From Vulcanimicrobiota bacterium (GTDB lineage: Bacteria; Vulcanimicrobiota; Vulcanimicrobiia; Vulcanimicrobiales; Vulcanimicrobiaceae): 64,000 nt of DNA. Location of the stretch: positions 186,001-250,000 of the forward strand of contig DAIDHQ010000006.1 in assembly GCA_027459645.1 (NCBI GenBank), in the 5' to 3' direction. The notes beneath the pieces are model-generated. The model did no database searches. It was not told the origin of the DNA and saw only the letters and a list, made by a program, of their open reading frames with translations. Position numbers and translations under genes: made by a program. Shown piece after piece: positions 6,504 through 16,483 of the stretch (the stretch's first letter is position 1; each line of letters starts with the position of its first letter).

Positions 6504-8867
6504 TTGCGCGTTCCGATCAGCTGGCTACGCCAGTACGTCGATTTGCCCGAAGATGCCGATACGATCGCCGATCGCTTGGCGATGCTCGGCTTTCCGGTCG
6601 AAGACATCGTCCGGCGTCCGCTCGTCACCGGCGTCGTCGTCGGTAAGATCGTCGCACTGGAAAAGCACCCCAACGCGGATCGTCTGCAGGTCGGGAAGAT
6701 CGACGTCGGCAGCGGCACGCCGTTGACGATTGCGACCGCCGCAACGAACGTCGCGTTGAATCAAACGATTCCGGTGGCAACCATCGGCGCGCAACTGCCG
6801 GCGATCAAGATTGAGCGGCGCAAGATGCGTGGCGTCGAGTCCGAGGGCATGATGGTCTCGGCCGACGAACTCGCGCTGCCGCCGGATTGGTTCGAAGACG
6901 GCATCATGCAACTCGACGAAGGAACGCCGCTCGGCACGAACGTCGTCGAACTCTTCGGTCTCGCCGACGACGTGCTCGACGTCGAAGTGACGAGCAACCG
7001 CGTCGACGCCATGTCGATTTTGGGACTCGCGCGCGAACTGGCCGCATCGTACGGCGTGCCGCTGCGCGCCCCGTCGTTCGACAATCCCGGAACCGGCGAA
7101 GACCCGGCGGGAACGGCGCCGAGTGTCACGTTGGAAACGGCGGACTGCACCCGTTTCGTCGCGCAGCAATTCGATAGCGTGCGGGTCGGACCGGCACCGG
7201 CGTGGATGCGCATTCGCCTGGCGCTCGCGGGCCAACGCCCGATCAACAACCTGGTCGACGTTTCGAACTACGTGATGCTCGAAACGGCGCAACCGCTGCA
7301 CTTCTACGACGCATCGCGGGTAAGCGGACGCCATTTCATCGTGCGCGATGCACGGCCCGATGAAACGCTGCACACGCTCGATGGCGAAGACCGCAAGCTC
7401 ACGCCCCAGAGTTTCGTCATCGCGGACGGGGACAAAGTGCTCGCTCTCGCCGGCCTGATGGGCGGCGCGCAGAGCGAAGTGCGGCCGGAAACGACGGCGA
7501 TCGTCTTAGAATCCGCGAACTTCAACGGCGCGCGCGTTCGCCGCATGGCGATGTCGCTTGCCATGCGCACCGAGGCGTCGTCGCGTCACGAAAAGACGCT
7601 GGCGCCCGCGCTCACCGATATGGGGGCGGCCCGCGCGGCGCAATTGCTCGTCCAGCTCGGCGCCCATGCATACCGTCCGCACCCCTTCGGAAGCAACGTC
7701 TTCGACGCCGACGTTATCACGCTCACCGTGCGCGACGTACGCCGATTGCTCGGCTTGCAGCTCGATGCCGATCGCATGAGCGCGCATTTGCGCGCGCTCG
7801 GATGCAACGTGGTGACCGCCGCCGACGTGCTAACGGTCACGCCGCCCTTGTGGCGCCGCGATCTGACGATGGCCGCCGATCTGGTGGAAGAGATCGCACG
7901 GATGGAAGGCTACGACGAAATCGAGGCGATCGAACCGTCGGTTCCGTCGCACGAAATTTCGAGCGGCCAATACCTCCTTGAAAACCGCATGGCCGACACG
8001 CTTGCGGCGCTCGGCTATCACGAGATCGCGAACTACGCGCTGCAAGGCGTCGACATGCAGCGTCCGCTCGAGCAGTCGGGCATCACGCCAAGCCATAAGA
8101 TCGTCGAAATTCGCAATCCGCTCTCCGAAGATCAACGGTATCTGCGCTGGGCGCTCGGTCCGGCGATGCTACGCTATCTCGGGCGCATCGGTGCGCCGAT
8201 GCGCGTCTTCGAAATCGGCCACGTCTTTTCGCTCGACGAACGTCCGATCGTGGAAGAAGCGGTGCTCGCCTTTGGGTTTTCCGCTCCGCGGCTGGACGAG
8301 CCGGCGTGGCGCGACTCGCATTTTCTGCGTTTAAAGGGGGACGCGGAGGCGCTCATTCGCGCCGTCTGCGGCGTGGAAGTTACGGCTGCGCGCGACGTGC
8401 GCACCGGATATCATCCGGGCAAGACCGCCGTGCTGCTGCACGACGGGCGTGAAGTCGCCACCCTCGGCCAGATCGATCCGCGCGTTGCGAGGGCATTCGA
8501 CATCGATATGCCGGTGTATCTGTCGAACATTTATCTCGACAACGTGCCGCTCTACCGGATTCCTCGCTACCGGCCGCCGTCGAAGTTTCCCTCGACCTAT
8601 CGCGATTTGGCCGTCGTCGTGGATCTCGACGTGGCCGCGGAACGCATCCGCGAGATCGTGCAGCGCGCGATCGGCGAGCTGTGCACGGGCGTGCGCGTCT
8701 TCGACGAATACCGCGGTCCCCAAGTCGGCGAAGGCCGTAAGAGCCTGGCCGTTCGCGCGACGATTCAGCGCTCCGATGCGACCATCACGGATGCGGAGGC
8801 GGACCAAGTGATGAAACGCGTGCTCGAAGCGTTACAACGGGATGTGGGAGCCTCCATCCGAGAATGA
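6504..8867 (+). CDS. pheT: Phenylalanine-tRNA ligase beta subunit
   Basis: 787 residues, normal for the bacterial type. In order: N-terminal fold, EMAP-like tRNA-binding domain (about 40-150, VGKIVALEKHPNADRLQ), B3/B4 editing domain (about 210-375), B5 domain, catalytic-like core and C-terminal anticodon-binding FDX-ACB domain (about 690-787). The TTG start has AGAGGGG upstream. It binds tRNA-Phe and edits Tyr-tRNA-Phe. The last codons overlap the cvpA-like start (ATGA). Confidence 0.97.
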   Translation: MRVPISWLRQYVDLPEDADTIADRLAMLGFPVEDIVRRPLVTGVVVGKIVALEKHPNADRLQVGKIDVGSGTPLTIATAATNVALNQTIPVATIGAQLPAIKIERRKMRGVESEGMMVSADELALPPDWFEDGIMQLDEGTPLGTNVVELFGLADDVLDVEVTSNRVDAMSILGLARELAASYGVPLRAPSFDNPGTGEDPAGTAPSVTLETADCTRFVAQQFDSVRVGPAPAWMRIRLALAGQRPINNLVDVSNYVMLETAQPLHFYDASRVSGRHFIVRDARPDETLHTLDGEDRKLTPQSFVIADGDKVLALAGLMGGAQSEVRPETTAIVLESANFNGARVRRMAMSLAMRTEASSRHEKTLAPALTDMGAARAAQLLVQLGAHAYRPHPFGSNVFDADVITLTVRDVRRLLGLQLDADRMSAHLRALGCNVVTAADVLTVTPPLWRRDLTMAADLVEEIARMEGYDEIEAIEPSVPSHEISSGQYLLENRMADTLAALGYHEIANYALQGVDMQRPLEQSGITPSHKIVEIRNPLSEDQRYLRWALGPAMLRYLGRIGAPMRVFEIGHVFSLDERPIVEEAVLAFGFSAPRLDEPAWRDSHFLRLKGDAEALIRAVCGVEVTAARDVRTGYHPGKTAVLLHDGREVATLGQIDPRVARAFDIDMPVYLSNIYLDNVPLYRIPRYRPPSKFPSTYRDLAVVVDLDVAAERIREIVQRAIGELCTGVRVFDEYRGPQVGEGRKSLAVRATIQRSDATITDAEADQVMKRVLEALQRDVGASIRE

Positions 8868-9406
8868 TCGCCGGCGTCTTGTGGCCCGACATTCTTATCG
8901 TCATTATCCTGGTGCTCGCGGGCATTAAAGGCTTCACGCGCGGTTTCGTCTCGGAACTGGGAGGCGCCGTGGCCGTCGTCGCCGGGCTCGTCGCGCCGTG
9001 GTTTTATAACGGCGCGTTCGATCCGTTTCTGGAAAACCAGGTCCATCTAGGGCCGGGATCGGCGCACGTCGTCGGCATGTTCCTTACCGGGTTTATCGCT
9101 TATGCGATCGTGCTCGCCATCGCGTGGGTGCTCAATCGCATCGCGAAACTTCCGATCGTCAATATCGCCAACTCGCTGGGAGGCGCGGCAATCGGCCTGC
9201 TCAAAGGCGCGGTGCTCGTCTGGTTCGTGCTGTTCGTGGCGCTCTATTTTCCGCTCTCGCCGGATATTCGGCGCGACCTGCACGATTCACGGCTGCCGGT
9301 GTATTTCACGCAGCCCGACGCTCAAATCGATCGCGCGATCGAATCGACGATTCCTTGGTTCGCGAGACCATTCCTCAATCCGTACTTCAAGCGCCACTCG
9401 GTTTAA
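8864..9406 (+). CDS. CvpA family membrane protein
   Basis: 180 residues with four predicted membrane helices (about 5-22, 27-45, 63-85, 100-120) and the CvpA-type start DILIVIILVLAGIKGFTRGF. In Proteobacteria CvpA is needed for colicin V production and envelope integrity; its molecular role is unsettled. It overlaps pheT by 4 bp. Its TAA stop shares the palindrome TTAA with the stop of the convergent gene. Confidence 0.85.
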   Translation: MIAGVLWPDILIVIILVLAGIKGFTRGFVSELGGAVAVVAGLVAPWFYNGAFDPFLENQVHLGPGSAHVVGMFLTGFIAYAIVLAIAWVLNRIAKLPIVNIANSLGGAAIGLLKGAVLVWFVLFVALYFPLSPDIRRDLHDSRLPVYFTQPDAQIDRAIESTIPWFARPFLNPYFKRHSV

Positions 9407-9783
9407 CGAATCGCGGTTTCCTGAGCGGAGACGGCGCGCCATTGCCCGGCTTGTAATGCAAAAACATCGGTGAAGCGCAAGCGCACCACGGTACGTCCGT
9501 GCGACGAGATCGTGTTGATGCCGCGAACGATGGCAACGGTTCCTTCGACGGTCACCGTTTCATCGCCGATTTTCTGTTGGAACGGCTTGGGTTTCGCCGC
9601 GGTCCGCAACGCTTGGTCGCGATTCTGCACCTCACCACGATAATCGATATGCACGAACTCCGGCGCGAGGATCGTCGCAACGGCCGCCGCGTCGCGCGCT
9701 GCAAGCGCTTTGACCCACGCCGCCTCCACGTTGAGGACGATCTGCGCGACCGGCGGCGGGCTCGGTGGCGGCCACGGCATCAC
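9403..9783 (-). CDS. NTF2-like (DUF4440/SnoaL) protein
   Basis: 126 residues with a GTG start overlapping the aminotransferase stop (GTGA). The cone-shaped NTF2-like pattern is visible: a helix with WVKALAARDAAAVATILAPEFVHID followed by alternating strands ending in WRAVSAQET. The fold serves as a small-molecule enzyme or binding domain; no catalytic residues can be named. Likely cotranscribed with the upstream aminotransferase. Confidence 0.75.
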   Translation of the reverse strand: MMPWPPPSPPPVAQIVLNVEAAWVKALAARDAAAVATILAPEFVHIDYRGEVQNRDQALRTAAKPKPFQQKIGDETVTVEGTVAIVRGINTISSHGRTVVRLRFTDVFALQAGQWRAVSAQETAIR

Positions 9784-10943
9784 ACGCCGGCCGCAACGCG
9801 TCCGAGCAGCACCTGCGACGCCGCCGCGACGCCCATGCCGAGCGAAACAGCCGCACCGAGATCGGCCAGCGCAAGTTCGATCGCGCCGATTGCACCAAGG
9901 AGATCGCTCTCGCTGACGTCGCCCATGGTTCCCATGCGCACGATCTTTCCGGTCAACTCGCCTTGGCCGCCGGAAAGCACGACGCCGTAGCTTTCGCGCA
10001 ACGTCTTTAACAAAGCGGAGGCGTCGACGCCGTGCGGCGGCACCGCCGCAACGACGGTGACGGAATGCGCGTCGCTACGCGAGAAGATCGAAAAGCCAAG
10101 CGTCTCAAACGCGGAGCGAATCGCCGATGCATAACGCGCGTGACGCGCGAAGTTTGCGTCGATGCCTTCGGCGTGGTAGCGCTCTAACGAAACGGCGAGC
10201 GCGTAAAACACCGAGATCGGCGGCGTCCATGCCGTCTGGCCTTTTCGTGCGAATTCGCGCGCCTTGCGCAAATCGAAGTAATAGCGATGCGCCTTCGCGT
10301 GCTCGATCGCGTCCCAGCCGCGATCGCTCACCGCGACCATTGCAATGCCGGGCGGAACGGCGAGCGCCTTTTGCGAGGCCGACACGACGATGTCGTAACC
10401 CCATGCATCCATCTCGAAACGGGTGGCGCCCAGCCCGCTTACGGCATCTACGACGCGAAGCGCCGGGTGATCGCCGATGGCTCGCGCGAGCGTTTCCATA
10501 TCGTTTTGCACGCCAGTGGACGTCTCGTTTTGCGTGAGCAGGATGCCGCGAATCTCGCGCGCGGTATCGCGCTTTAGGCGCTCGCGCAAAGCATCGGCGT
10601 CGACGCCGGCGCCGAGCGGCGTGTCGAGCTCTTCGACGGTGCATCCGAACGTGCGCGCGATATCGGCCAGACGCTTCCCGAAAGCGCCTACCGGGCACGA
10701 GAGCAGCAGGTCGCCCGGACTAAAGGCGTTGGCAACCGCCGCTTCCAAGCCGCCCGTTCCCGACGAGCCCAAGAACAGCACGTCGCCCTCGGTACCGAAG
10801 ATCGGGCGCATGCCGCGTTCAAGGCGGGCAAGCAGCTCCGCAAATTCGGGGCCGCGATGGTTGATCATCGGCCATGCCATAGCCTCGAGGACGGGTTGGG
10901 CGACCGGTACCGGGCCGGGCAAGAGAAGCAGCGTCTTCTTCAT
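9780..10943 (-). CDS. Class V aminotransferase (serine-pyruvate/alanine-glyoxylate type)
   Basis: 387 residues. PLP fold type I with the N-terminal LLLPGPVPVAQPVLEAM signature, the SSGTGGLEAA phosphate-binding segment, Asp in VVDAVSGLGA and the Schiff-base Lys in SASQKALAVPPG. These match the alanine-glyoxylate, serine-pyruvate or phosphonate-linked aminotransferases. The amino donor cannot be settled by sequence alone. It heads a two-gene unit with the NTF2-like protein. Confidence 0.88.
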   Translation of the reverse strand: MKKTLLLLPGPVPVAQPVLEAMAWPMINHRGPEFAELLARLERGMRPIFGTEGDVLFLGSSGTGGLEAAVANAFSPGDLLLSCPVGAFGKRLADIARTFGCTVEELDTPLGAGVDADALRERLKRDTAREIRGILLTQNETSTGVQNDMETLARAIGDHPALRVVDAVSGLGATRFEMDAWGYDIVVSASQKALAVPPGIAMVAVSDRGWDAIEHAKAHRYYFDLRKAREFARKGQTAWTPPISVFYALAVSLERYHAEGIDANFARHARYASAIRSAFETLGFSIFSRSDAHSVTVVAAVPPHGVDASALLKTLRESYGVVLSGGQGELTGKIVRMGTMGDVSESDLLGAIGAIELALADLGAAVSLGMGVAAASQVLLGRVAAGV

Positions 10944-11043
10944 GTTGCATCACTTCGGCAGGACGAGCGTCGCGCCTCGCGCGCCCGGATTTCGCCAAAA
11001 GTGCAACCATCGCGGCGCCCGCGAGCGTTGCGGTGAACGACGA

Positions 11044-12003
11044 ATGAAGACGCTCCTCGAACTTCCGGTCGAGTTTTCCGAACGGCTGCGCGTGACGCTC
11101 GCGCAGAGCGTCGAATTGGACACCCCGGAGCTTTTCATCGAATTCGCTGCATGGGCGCAAACGACGCTGATCTTCCGAGGCTACACGCCTGCGACGCTGA
11201 ACCGCGCGATCGAAACCCTTGCTTCCGACGCCACGCTGGTCAATGCGTCCGACCGTAAGGCCGCGCTTTCCACGGTTCAGCAGGCACGAGCAACCCTCAA
11301 CGTCGTGCGTCTCTGCGAGATGTCGCTGATCGATGCGGAAAGCGAAAGTGGAGCGGCCGCGCGGCGCTATCTCGAAGCGCTGCTGGAAGGGGACGAACCC
11401 TCGGCCGCGCGCGAAGCGCTGCTCGCGATTGCAAAAGGCCGCAAAGCTCTGGACGTCTATCAGGAAATCATCACGCCGGCGTTGCACGAAGCGGGGCGCC
11501 TTTGGCAGCGAAACGAGATCACCGCCGCGCACGAGCACGTCGTCAGCAATGCGAGCGAACGAATCCTGGCGCAGTTGATGGATCTGGCTCCGCCGCGCGC
11601 ACATAGAGATTTGAGCGTCGTGACCGCGGCGATCGGACCGGCGCAGCATCAGATCGGCGCTCGCATGACCGCCGATGCGTTTGCGATGTGCGGGTGGCAC
11701 GCGCGTTTTCTCGGCTCGGAATTGCCGACCGACGACCTGCTGCGATATGTCGACGAAATTTCGGTCGATGCCGTCTGCCTTTCCGCAACGCTTGCCTGCG
11801 ACGTCGTCGCGGTTCGCGATCTCATTCAAGAACTGGAGACGCGGCCGATCGCGCCGGTCGTTATAGCCGGCGGCCGCGCATTCGACGCGCACCCGGACTT
11901 GTGGCGAAAGATCGGCGCGGACGCCTATGCGCCCTCGCCTCTTCTGGCGGTTGCAATCGCCAACGAATTGATCTGCCACGACTGCGACGATTCCGGCGGC
12001 TGA
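11044..12003 (+). CDS. Cobalamin-binding CarH-like sensor lacking a DNA-binding domain
   Basis: 319 residues from the ATG at 11044. Residues 1-100 are an unrecognised helical N-terminal domain, not a MerR helix-turn-helix. Residues 105-185 form the B12-cap helical bundle with the CarH signature Wx9EH (W154, E164, H165). Residues 190-310 form the Rossmann B12-binding domain with H202 of the HxxG loop (QHQIG) and the GSELP and VIAGG segments. H202 should be the lower cobalt ligand. The His that follows the Trp in Thermus CarH is Gln here. The stop overlaps the MFS start, implying a linked role. Confidence 0.8.
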   Translation: MKTLLELPVEFSERLRVTLAQSVELDTPELFIEFAAWAQTTLIFRGYTPATLNRAIETLASDATLVNASDRKAALSTVQQARATLNVVRLCEMSLIDAESESGAAARRYLEALLEGDEPSAAREALLAIAKGRKALDVYQEIITPALHEAGRLWQRNEITAAHEHVVSNASERILAQLMDLAPPRAHRDLSVVTAAIGPAQHQIGARMTADAFAMCGWHARFLGSELPTDDLLRYVDEISVDAVCLSATLACDVVAVRDLIQELETRPIAPVVIAGGRAFDAHPDLWRKIGADAYAPSPLLAVAIANELICHDCDDSGG

Positions 12004-13373
12004 TGCGCGAACGCATCCGCACGAGCGAGCGCTACCGATGGTATGCGCTGGCCGTCATCATGCTCGGATCGATGATGGGTACGCTCGACGCCTCGATCGC
12101 AAACGTCGCGATTCCGAAGATCGCGCAGGTCTACCACCACTCGCTCGACGACGCCGAGTGGGTCGTGCTCTCGTTCATGCTGGTTTCGGCGTCCACGCTC
12201 GTGCTGTTCGGTCGCTTGGGCGACATGCTGGGCCAAAAGCGTATCTATCTGACCGGTTTTGCGATCTTCGGCTTGAGTTCGCTTTCGTGTGCGCTCGCGC
12301 CGTCGATCGTCTGGCTGATCGCCTCGCGCGCGGTCCAAGCGCTCGGCGCGGCGATGCTGGTGTCGTCCAACCAGGCGCTGATCGTCGACACGTTTCCCGC
12401 GCAGATGCGGGGACGCGCGATCGGTTTCAACGGCGCGGCCGTCGCGGTCGGCTTGTCGCTCGGGCCGATCATCGGCGGTGCGATCGTGACGTTCGGCGAT
12501 TGGCGCTGGATCTTCCTGATCAACGTACCGATTTCGATCGTCGCGCTCGTCGGCGCAGCGATCGTGCTAAAACGCGCGCACCACGAGGCGAGCGGCTTCG
12601 ATCCTCTCGGTGCGCTGCTTTCGATCGCCGCACTCTTTTCGATCTCGCTGCCGCTTTCGCGAGCGCACGTCTGGGGCTGGACGTCGCCTTGGACGATTGG
12701 CTTGCTGGCGGCCGGCTGCGCGTTGCTCGCGGTGTTCGTCGCCGTCGAACGCCGCGTCAAGGTGCCGACGCTGGACCTCGCGCTCTTTAAGAGCCGCGTC
12801 TTCGCCTTCTCCGTTCTCGGGGCGCTGGTGTATTTCGTCGCACTCGCCGGCCTGATTTTCATCGTTCCCGTCAGCGCGCAAACGGCGTTGCACTACTCCG
12901 CCTTCACGGCCGGCTTTCTACTGATGCCGATCACCGCACTCAACATCGTGCTCGCCCCGCTTGCGGGCGCGCTTTCGGATCGCATTCCGGTACGATACGT
13001 TTCTACGACCGGCGCGATCGTCGTCGCAATCGGACTCTTTCTGCTCTCGCGACTTCCGCCGCAACCACCGCTGTGGGAGCTCATCGCCTTTCTTGTGGTA
13101 GCGGGCGCGGGCACGGCGGTCTTCAGTCAACCCAATAATAGCGCGATCATGGGATCCGCACCGCAGAATCGCCGCGGTATCGCCGCCGGAACGCTGGCGA
13201 CCGCGCGCACGACGGGCCAACTGCTCGGCGTCGCGGTCGCAGGCGCCGTATATTTTACGGCGGAGGCGCAGTTAAAGACGCACGGCGTTTCGTTCGCACC
13301 GGCGACGCGCTACTTTTTAGTCACCGCGTGTATCATGATTTTTGTCGCCGCAATTTCGTGGATTCGCGAATAG
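12003..13373 (+). CDS. MFS transporter, DHA2 (EmrB/QacA) family
   Basis: 456 residues with 13-14 predicted membrane helices. Family motifs include the LDASIANVAIPKI segment in helix 1, GRLGDMLGQKR (motif A) and GLSLGPIIGGAI (motif C) of drug/H+ antiporters. It should export a small molecule using the proton gradient. The ATG at 12003 overlaps the B12-protein stop (TGATG), which suggests that the B12 protein controls or serves this exporter. Substrate unknown. Confidence 0.9.
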   Translation: MRERIRTSERYRWYALAVIMLGSMMGTLDASIANVAIPKIAQVYHHSLDDAEWVVLSFMLVSASTLVLFGRLGDMLGQKRIYLTGFAIFGLSSLSCALAPSIVWLIASRAVQALGAAMLVSSNQALIVDTFPAQMRGRAIGFNGAAVAVGLSLGPIIGGAIVTFGDWRWIFLINVPISIVALVGAAIVLKRAHHEASGFDPLGALLSIAALFSISLPLSRAHVWGWTSPWTIGLLAAGCALLAVFVAVERRVKVPTLDLALFKSRVFAFSVLGALVYFVALAGLIFIVPVSAQTALHYSAFTAGFLLMPITALNIVLAPLAGALSDRIPVRYVSTTGAIVVAIGLFLLSRLPPQPPLWELIAFLVVAGAGTAVFSQPNNSAIMGSAPQNRRGIAAGTLATARTTGQLLGVAVAGAVYFTAEAQLKTHGVSFAPATRYFLVTACIMIFVAAISWIRE

Positions 13374-13553
13374 CAGCGTGAACTGGATCGCGCGCACGTG
13401 CTTATTGCATGAGCGTTTTCCAATCACAGCGCTTTCTCGCACTTCCCGCCGCCCTTAGTGCCGGTGCGACGAAATGCTGAGAGCTACGAAGCCCAATCGA
13501 TTCCGGTGTTGCAAAAAGATCTCGACGCGCTAAAGTACACTTCTCGGAAAAAG

Positions 13554-13587
13554 CAACGAGCCCGGCGGATTCCCGTCGGGCTCGTTG
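13554..13587. terminator. Bidirectional terminator between the MFS gene and lon
   Basis: An 11-bp stem CAACGAGCCCG/CGGGCTCGTTG with T-rich sequence on both sides (TTTT on the + strand, CTTTTTCC on the - strand). It serves both convergent genes. The rest of the 234-bp gap (13374-13607) shows no gene. Confidence 0.85.
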
Positions 13588-13607
13588 TTTTGATGCGGCG
13601 CAGACCG

Positions 13608-16070
13608 TTAGCGCTTGCGGGCCGGACGGCGATGCGCGACCGGGCGAGGCGCGCGTTTGACGGCCCCGTCGTTCGAGCGGCGCATCGGCACCACGTTATT
13701 CGCGCGTCCGTCTTCGCCGAGCGCGACCGGCGAGATCACCCGCTTGCCCAGCGCGTGATGCAGCACTTCGCTGATCTCTTCGACGGGCACGAACGTCATC
13801 GTGTCGCGGACTTCCTTCGGAATGTCGTCCAGATCCATCTCGTTGCGTTTCGGGAAGATGATCTTCGAGATGCCGGCACGTTTTGCGCCGAGCACTTTCT
13901 CCTTCAGCCCGCCGATCGGCAGCACTTGCCCCGTTAGCGTGATCTCTCCCGTCATCGCGAGATTCGGATCGACCTTCGTTCCCGTCAGCATCGACGCAAT
14001 CGCCGTCGCCATCGTGATGCCCGCCGAGGGACCGTCCTTCGGCGTCGCGCCTGCCGGCACGTGAATGTGGATGTCGTGCTTCGCGAAGTAGTCGTCGGCA
14101 AGCTCGAGTTCGTTCGAGCGCGAGCGCAGGAACGACACAGCCGCTTGCGCGCTCTCCTTCATCACGTCGCCCAACTGACCGGTCAATACCAGCTTGCCGG
14201 TTCCCGGCATAGACGTCGCTTCGATAAAGACGATGTCTCCGCCGACCGACGTCCACACCATCCCCGTCGCAACGCCGACCGAGGCGACCCGCTTCTTGAC
14301 TTCGTTGAAGAAGCGCGGCTTGCTGAGGTAATCCGCGAGATTCTCCGGCTTTACGCGCGCTTTGAAACGCGCGCTCTCCGCGATCTTTCGCGCGACCTTG
14401 CGGAAGACGGTACCGATCTCGCGATCGAGATTACGCACGCCCGCTTCGCGGGTGTAATCGACGATGATCGCGCGTAACGCGGCGTCGCTGATCTGCGCTT
14501 GCGTTTCCTTCAAGCCGTTCGCCTCGCGCTGTTTTTTGAGCAGGTAGCGTTTGGCGATTTGCAGCTTTTCGAGCTCGGTATAGCCCGCCAGCTGGATGAT
14601 CTCCATGCGATCGCGTAACGGCGGCGAGATCGTGTCGAGCGAGTTTGCCGTACAGATGAAGAGCACTTGCGAGAGGTCGAACGGCAAATCCAAATAGTGG
14701 TCGCGGAACGTAGAGTTCTGTTCCGGGTCCAACACCTCGAGCAACGCCGACTGCGGATCGCCGCGGAAATCCGCGCCGACCTTGTCGATTTCGTCGATCA
14801 TCATGACCGGATTCTTCGTGCCGGCATCGCGCATCGCGCGGATGATCGTACCGGGCATCGCGCCGATGTACGTGCGGCGGTGGCCGCGAATCTCAGCTTC
14901 GTCGCGAACGCCGCCGACCGAGAGACGCACGAACTTGCGTCCCATCGCGCGCGCGATCGACTGCCCGAGCGACGTCTTACCGACGCCGGGAGGTCCGACG
15001 AAGCACAGGATCGGGCCGGTCAGTTTCTTCTTGAGTTTGCCGACCGCCAAATACTCGATGATGCGATCTTTGATCTTCTCGAGATCGTAGTGATCCTCGT
15101 CGAGAATCTCGCGCGACTTTCGAATGTCAATGTGATCGGCAGTCTCGTTGTGCCACGGCAACTGCACGAGCCAATCCAAATACGTGCGAATGACGCTGTA
15201 TTCCGGCGACGCTTGCGGCACCTTCGAAAGGCGATCCAACTCGCGCTCCGCCGCCTTATGCACCTCTTCGGGCATCTTGGCTTCGTCGATCTTTTGCCGC
15301 AATTCGTTGGTTTCGGCTTGCTGCGGATCGACTTCGCCGAGCTCTTCCTGAATGGCGCGCAGTTGCTGGCGCAAATAGAACTCGCGCTGATTCTTTTCCA
15401 TCTCGCGCTGAATGTCGCTCTGGATCTTGTGGCCCAGTTCGACGACTTCGAGTTCCTTCGTCAGCAGCAGCGTGAGCTTGCGCATGCGCTTGGCTGTATT
15501 GCGTTCTTCCAGCACCGCTTGGCGGTCGGCCGTCTCCAGCCGCATCGTGGATGCGACGAAGTACGTCAACACGTTGGGATCGGTGATGTTCTGAACTTCC
15601 ATCTCCATCTCGCGCGGCGCTTGCGGCAAGTAGGAGAGCAATTTCTGGAACAGACCCGCGAGATTCCGTTGCATCGCGAGTAGTTCTTCGTTTTCGATGG
15701 TCTTGTCGGGAAGCTCCGTGTAGGCCGCCACCATGTACGGCTCGGTCTGCGTGAACTTCTCGATCTTGAAGACGCTCTGCCCGGCCACGATGCAGCGAAT
15801 CGTGCCGTCCGGCACCTTCAACATCTTTTGAATGACGCCGACGGTTCCGACCGCGTGCACGTCCCCCGGACCGGGATTTTCGGTCTCACGATCCTTGAGC
15901 ACCGTCAGACCGATCGGCTTGCCTTCGCGCAGCGCTTCTTCCACCAGCTGAATGCCGGGTTTTTTCACCACGGCCAGCGGAATGACGGTGTTGGGGAAAA
16001 GCACCGCTTCTTGAAGCGGCAGGATGCCGATCAAATTCGCGGGCACGGTGCTTGATTTTTTCTCGGGCAT
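13608..16070 (-). CDS. lon: ATP-dependent protease Lon
   Basis: 820 residues. N-terminal substrate-binding domain (about 12-210), coiled-coil linker, AAA+ ATPase with Walker [10 protein letters not shown] (about 355) and Walker [11 protein letters not shown], then the proteolytic domain with catalytic Ser in PKDGPSAG (about 680) and Lys in GAKRAGI about 43 residues later. It degrades misfolded and regulatory proteins in the cytoplasm. The C-terminal 35 residues form an Arg-rich tail beyond the normal end. It starts 1 bp after the hsp20 stop, so both belong to one heat-shock operon. Confidence 0.97.
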   Translation of the reverse strand: MPEKKSSTVPANLIGILPLQEAVLFPNTVIPLAVVKKPGIQLVEEALREGKPIGLTVLKDRETENPGPGDVHAVGTVGVIQKMLKVPDGTIRCIVAGQSVFKIEKFTQTEPYMVAAYTELPDKTIENEELLAMQRNLAGLFQKLLSYLPQAPREMEMEVQNITDPNVLTYFVASTMRLETADRQAVLEERNTAKRMRKLTLLLTKELEVVELGHKIQSDIQREMEKNQREFYLRQQLRAIQEELGEVDPQQAETNELRQKIDEAKMPEEVHKAAERELDRLSKVPQASPEYSVIRTYLDWLVQLPWHNETADHIDIRKSREILDEDHYDLEKIKDRIIEYLAVGKLKKKLTGPILCFVGPPGVGKTSLGQSIARAMGRKFVRLSVGGVRDEAEIRGHRRTYIGAMPGTIIRAMRDAGTKNPVMMIDEIDKVGADFRGDPQSALLEVLDPEQNSTFRDHYLDLPFDLSQVLFICTANSLDTISPPLRDRMEIIQLAGYTELEKLQIAKRYLLKKQREANGLKETQAQISDAALRAIIVDYTREAGVRNLDREIGTVFRKVARKIAESARFKARVKPENLADYLSKPRFFNEVKKRVASVGVATGMVWTSVGGDIVFIEATSMPGTGKLVLTGQLGDVMKESAQAAVSFLRSRSNELELADDYFAKHDIHIHVPAGATPKDGPSAGITMATAIASMLTGTKVDPNLAMTGEITLTGQVLPIGGLKEKVLGAKRAGISKIIFPKRNEMDLDDIPKEVRDTMTFVPVEEISEVLHHALGKRVISPVALGEDGRANNVVPMRRSNDGAVKRAPRPVAHRRPARKR

Positions 16071-16071
16071 T

Positions 16072-16473
16072 CTACGAAAGCGTCCTCTTGAGGATCATGC
16101 GAATCTCGGTACGGGTCGGCGGCAAAAACGCGGTTGCCGATATCGGCAGCGCGATCACCAGCATCCCGTCGTGGTATGTGGCAGCGGCTTCGCCCAAGAA
16201 ATCGACCGCGACCGGCAGGTGCACGCGCTTAGCAAAGCTGCCGTAGGCGATCTCTTTTTGGCTCCACGAGCCGCGCCGGAATCGAACCCCCTCGGCCCGG
16301 CGTCCCGTGATCAGCAGGTCGCGGTCGTCGACCGCCACCCGCAGGCTCTCGGCGTCGGCTCCGGCGAGCTCGACGGTTACGACCATCTGCCCCCGCTCTT
16401 CGTCGACAAAGACGTCGGCGTTGGGCTCAAACCCCAACCGGGGCCTCACCACAAAGTCCATATGGTAGCTCAA
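16072..16473 (-). CDS. Small heat-shock protein Hsp20
   Basis: 133 residues. The alpha-crystallin domain spans about 15-115 with the YGSFAKRVHLP strand and the DGMLVIALP segment, whose usual GxLxI/V pattern is intact. The C-terminal IxI-like tail is weak. TTG start with AGGAG 7 nt upstream; ATG 16461 is an alternative. It holds unfolding proteins for refolding or for Lon, the next gene. A CIRCE-like element covers its ribosome site. Confidence 0.92.
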   Translation of the reverse strand: MSYHMDFVVRPRLGFEPNADVFVDEERGQMVVTVELAGADAESLRVAVDDRDLLITGRRAEGVRFRRGSWSQKEIAYGSFAKRVHLPVAVDFLGEAAATYHDGMLVIALPISATAFLPPTRTEIRMILKRTLS

Positions 16474-16483
16474 ACCCGCACTC

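Noticed and set aside
10477-11043. N-terminal extension of the B12-binding protein reading frame
   Set aside because: It runs antisense through the aminotransferase gene, has shadow-like composition, and the ATG at 11044 begins a normal protein.
13470-13520. GCTGAGAG, reminiscent of a TPP riboswitch core
   Set aside because: The other conserved TPP segments are missing and the region lies between two convergent genes with nothing downstream to regulate.
14667-15683. 338-residue reading frame opposite lon
   Set aside because: Antisense shadow of a high-GC coding region, with no family-like motifs and no ribosome site.
16272-16290. GGAATCGAACCCC, which resembles a tRNA T-arm
   Set aside because: It lies inside the hsp20 coding sequence and no acceptor, D or anticodon arm can be formed around it.
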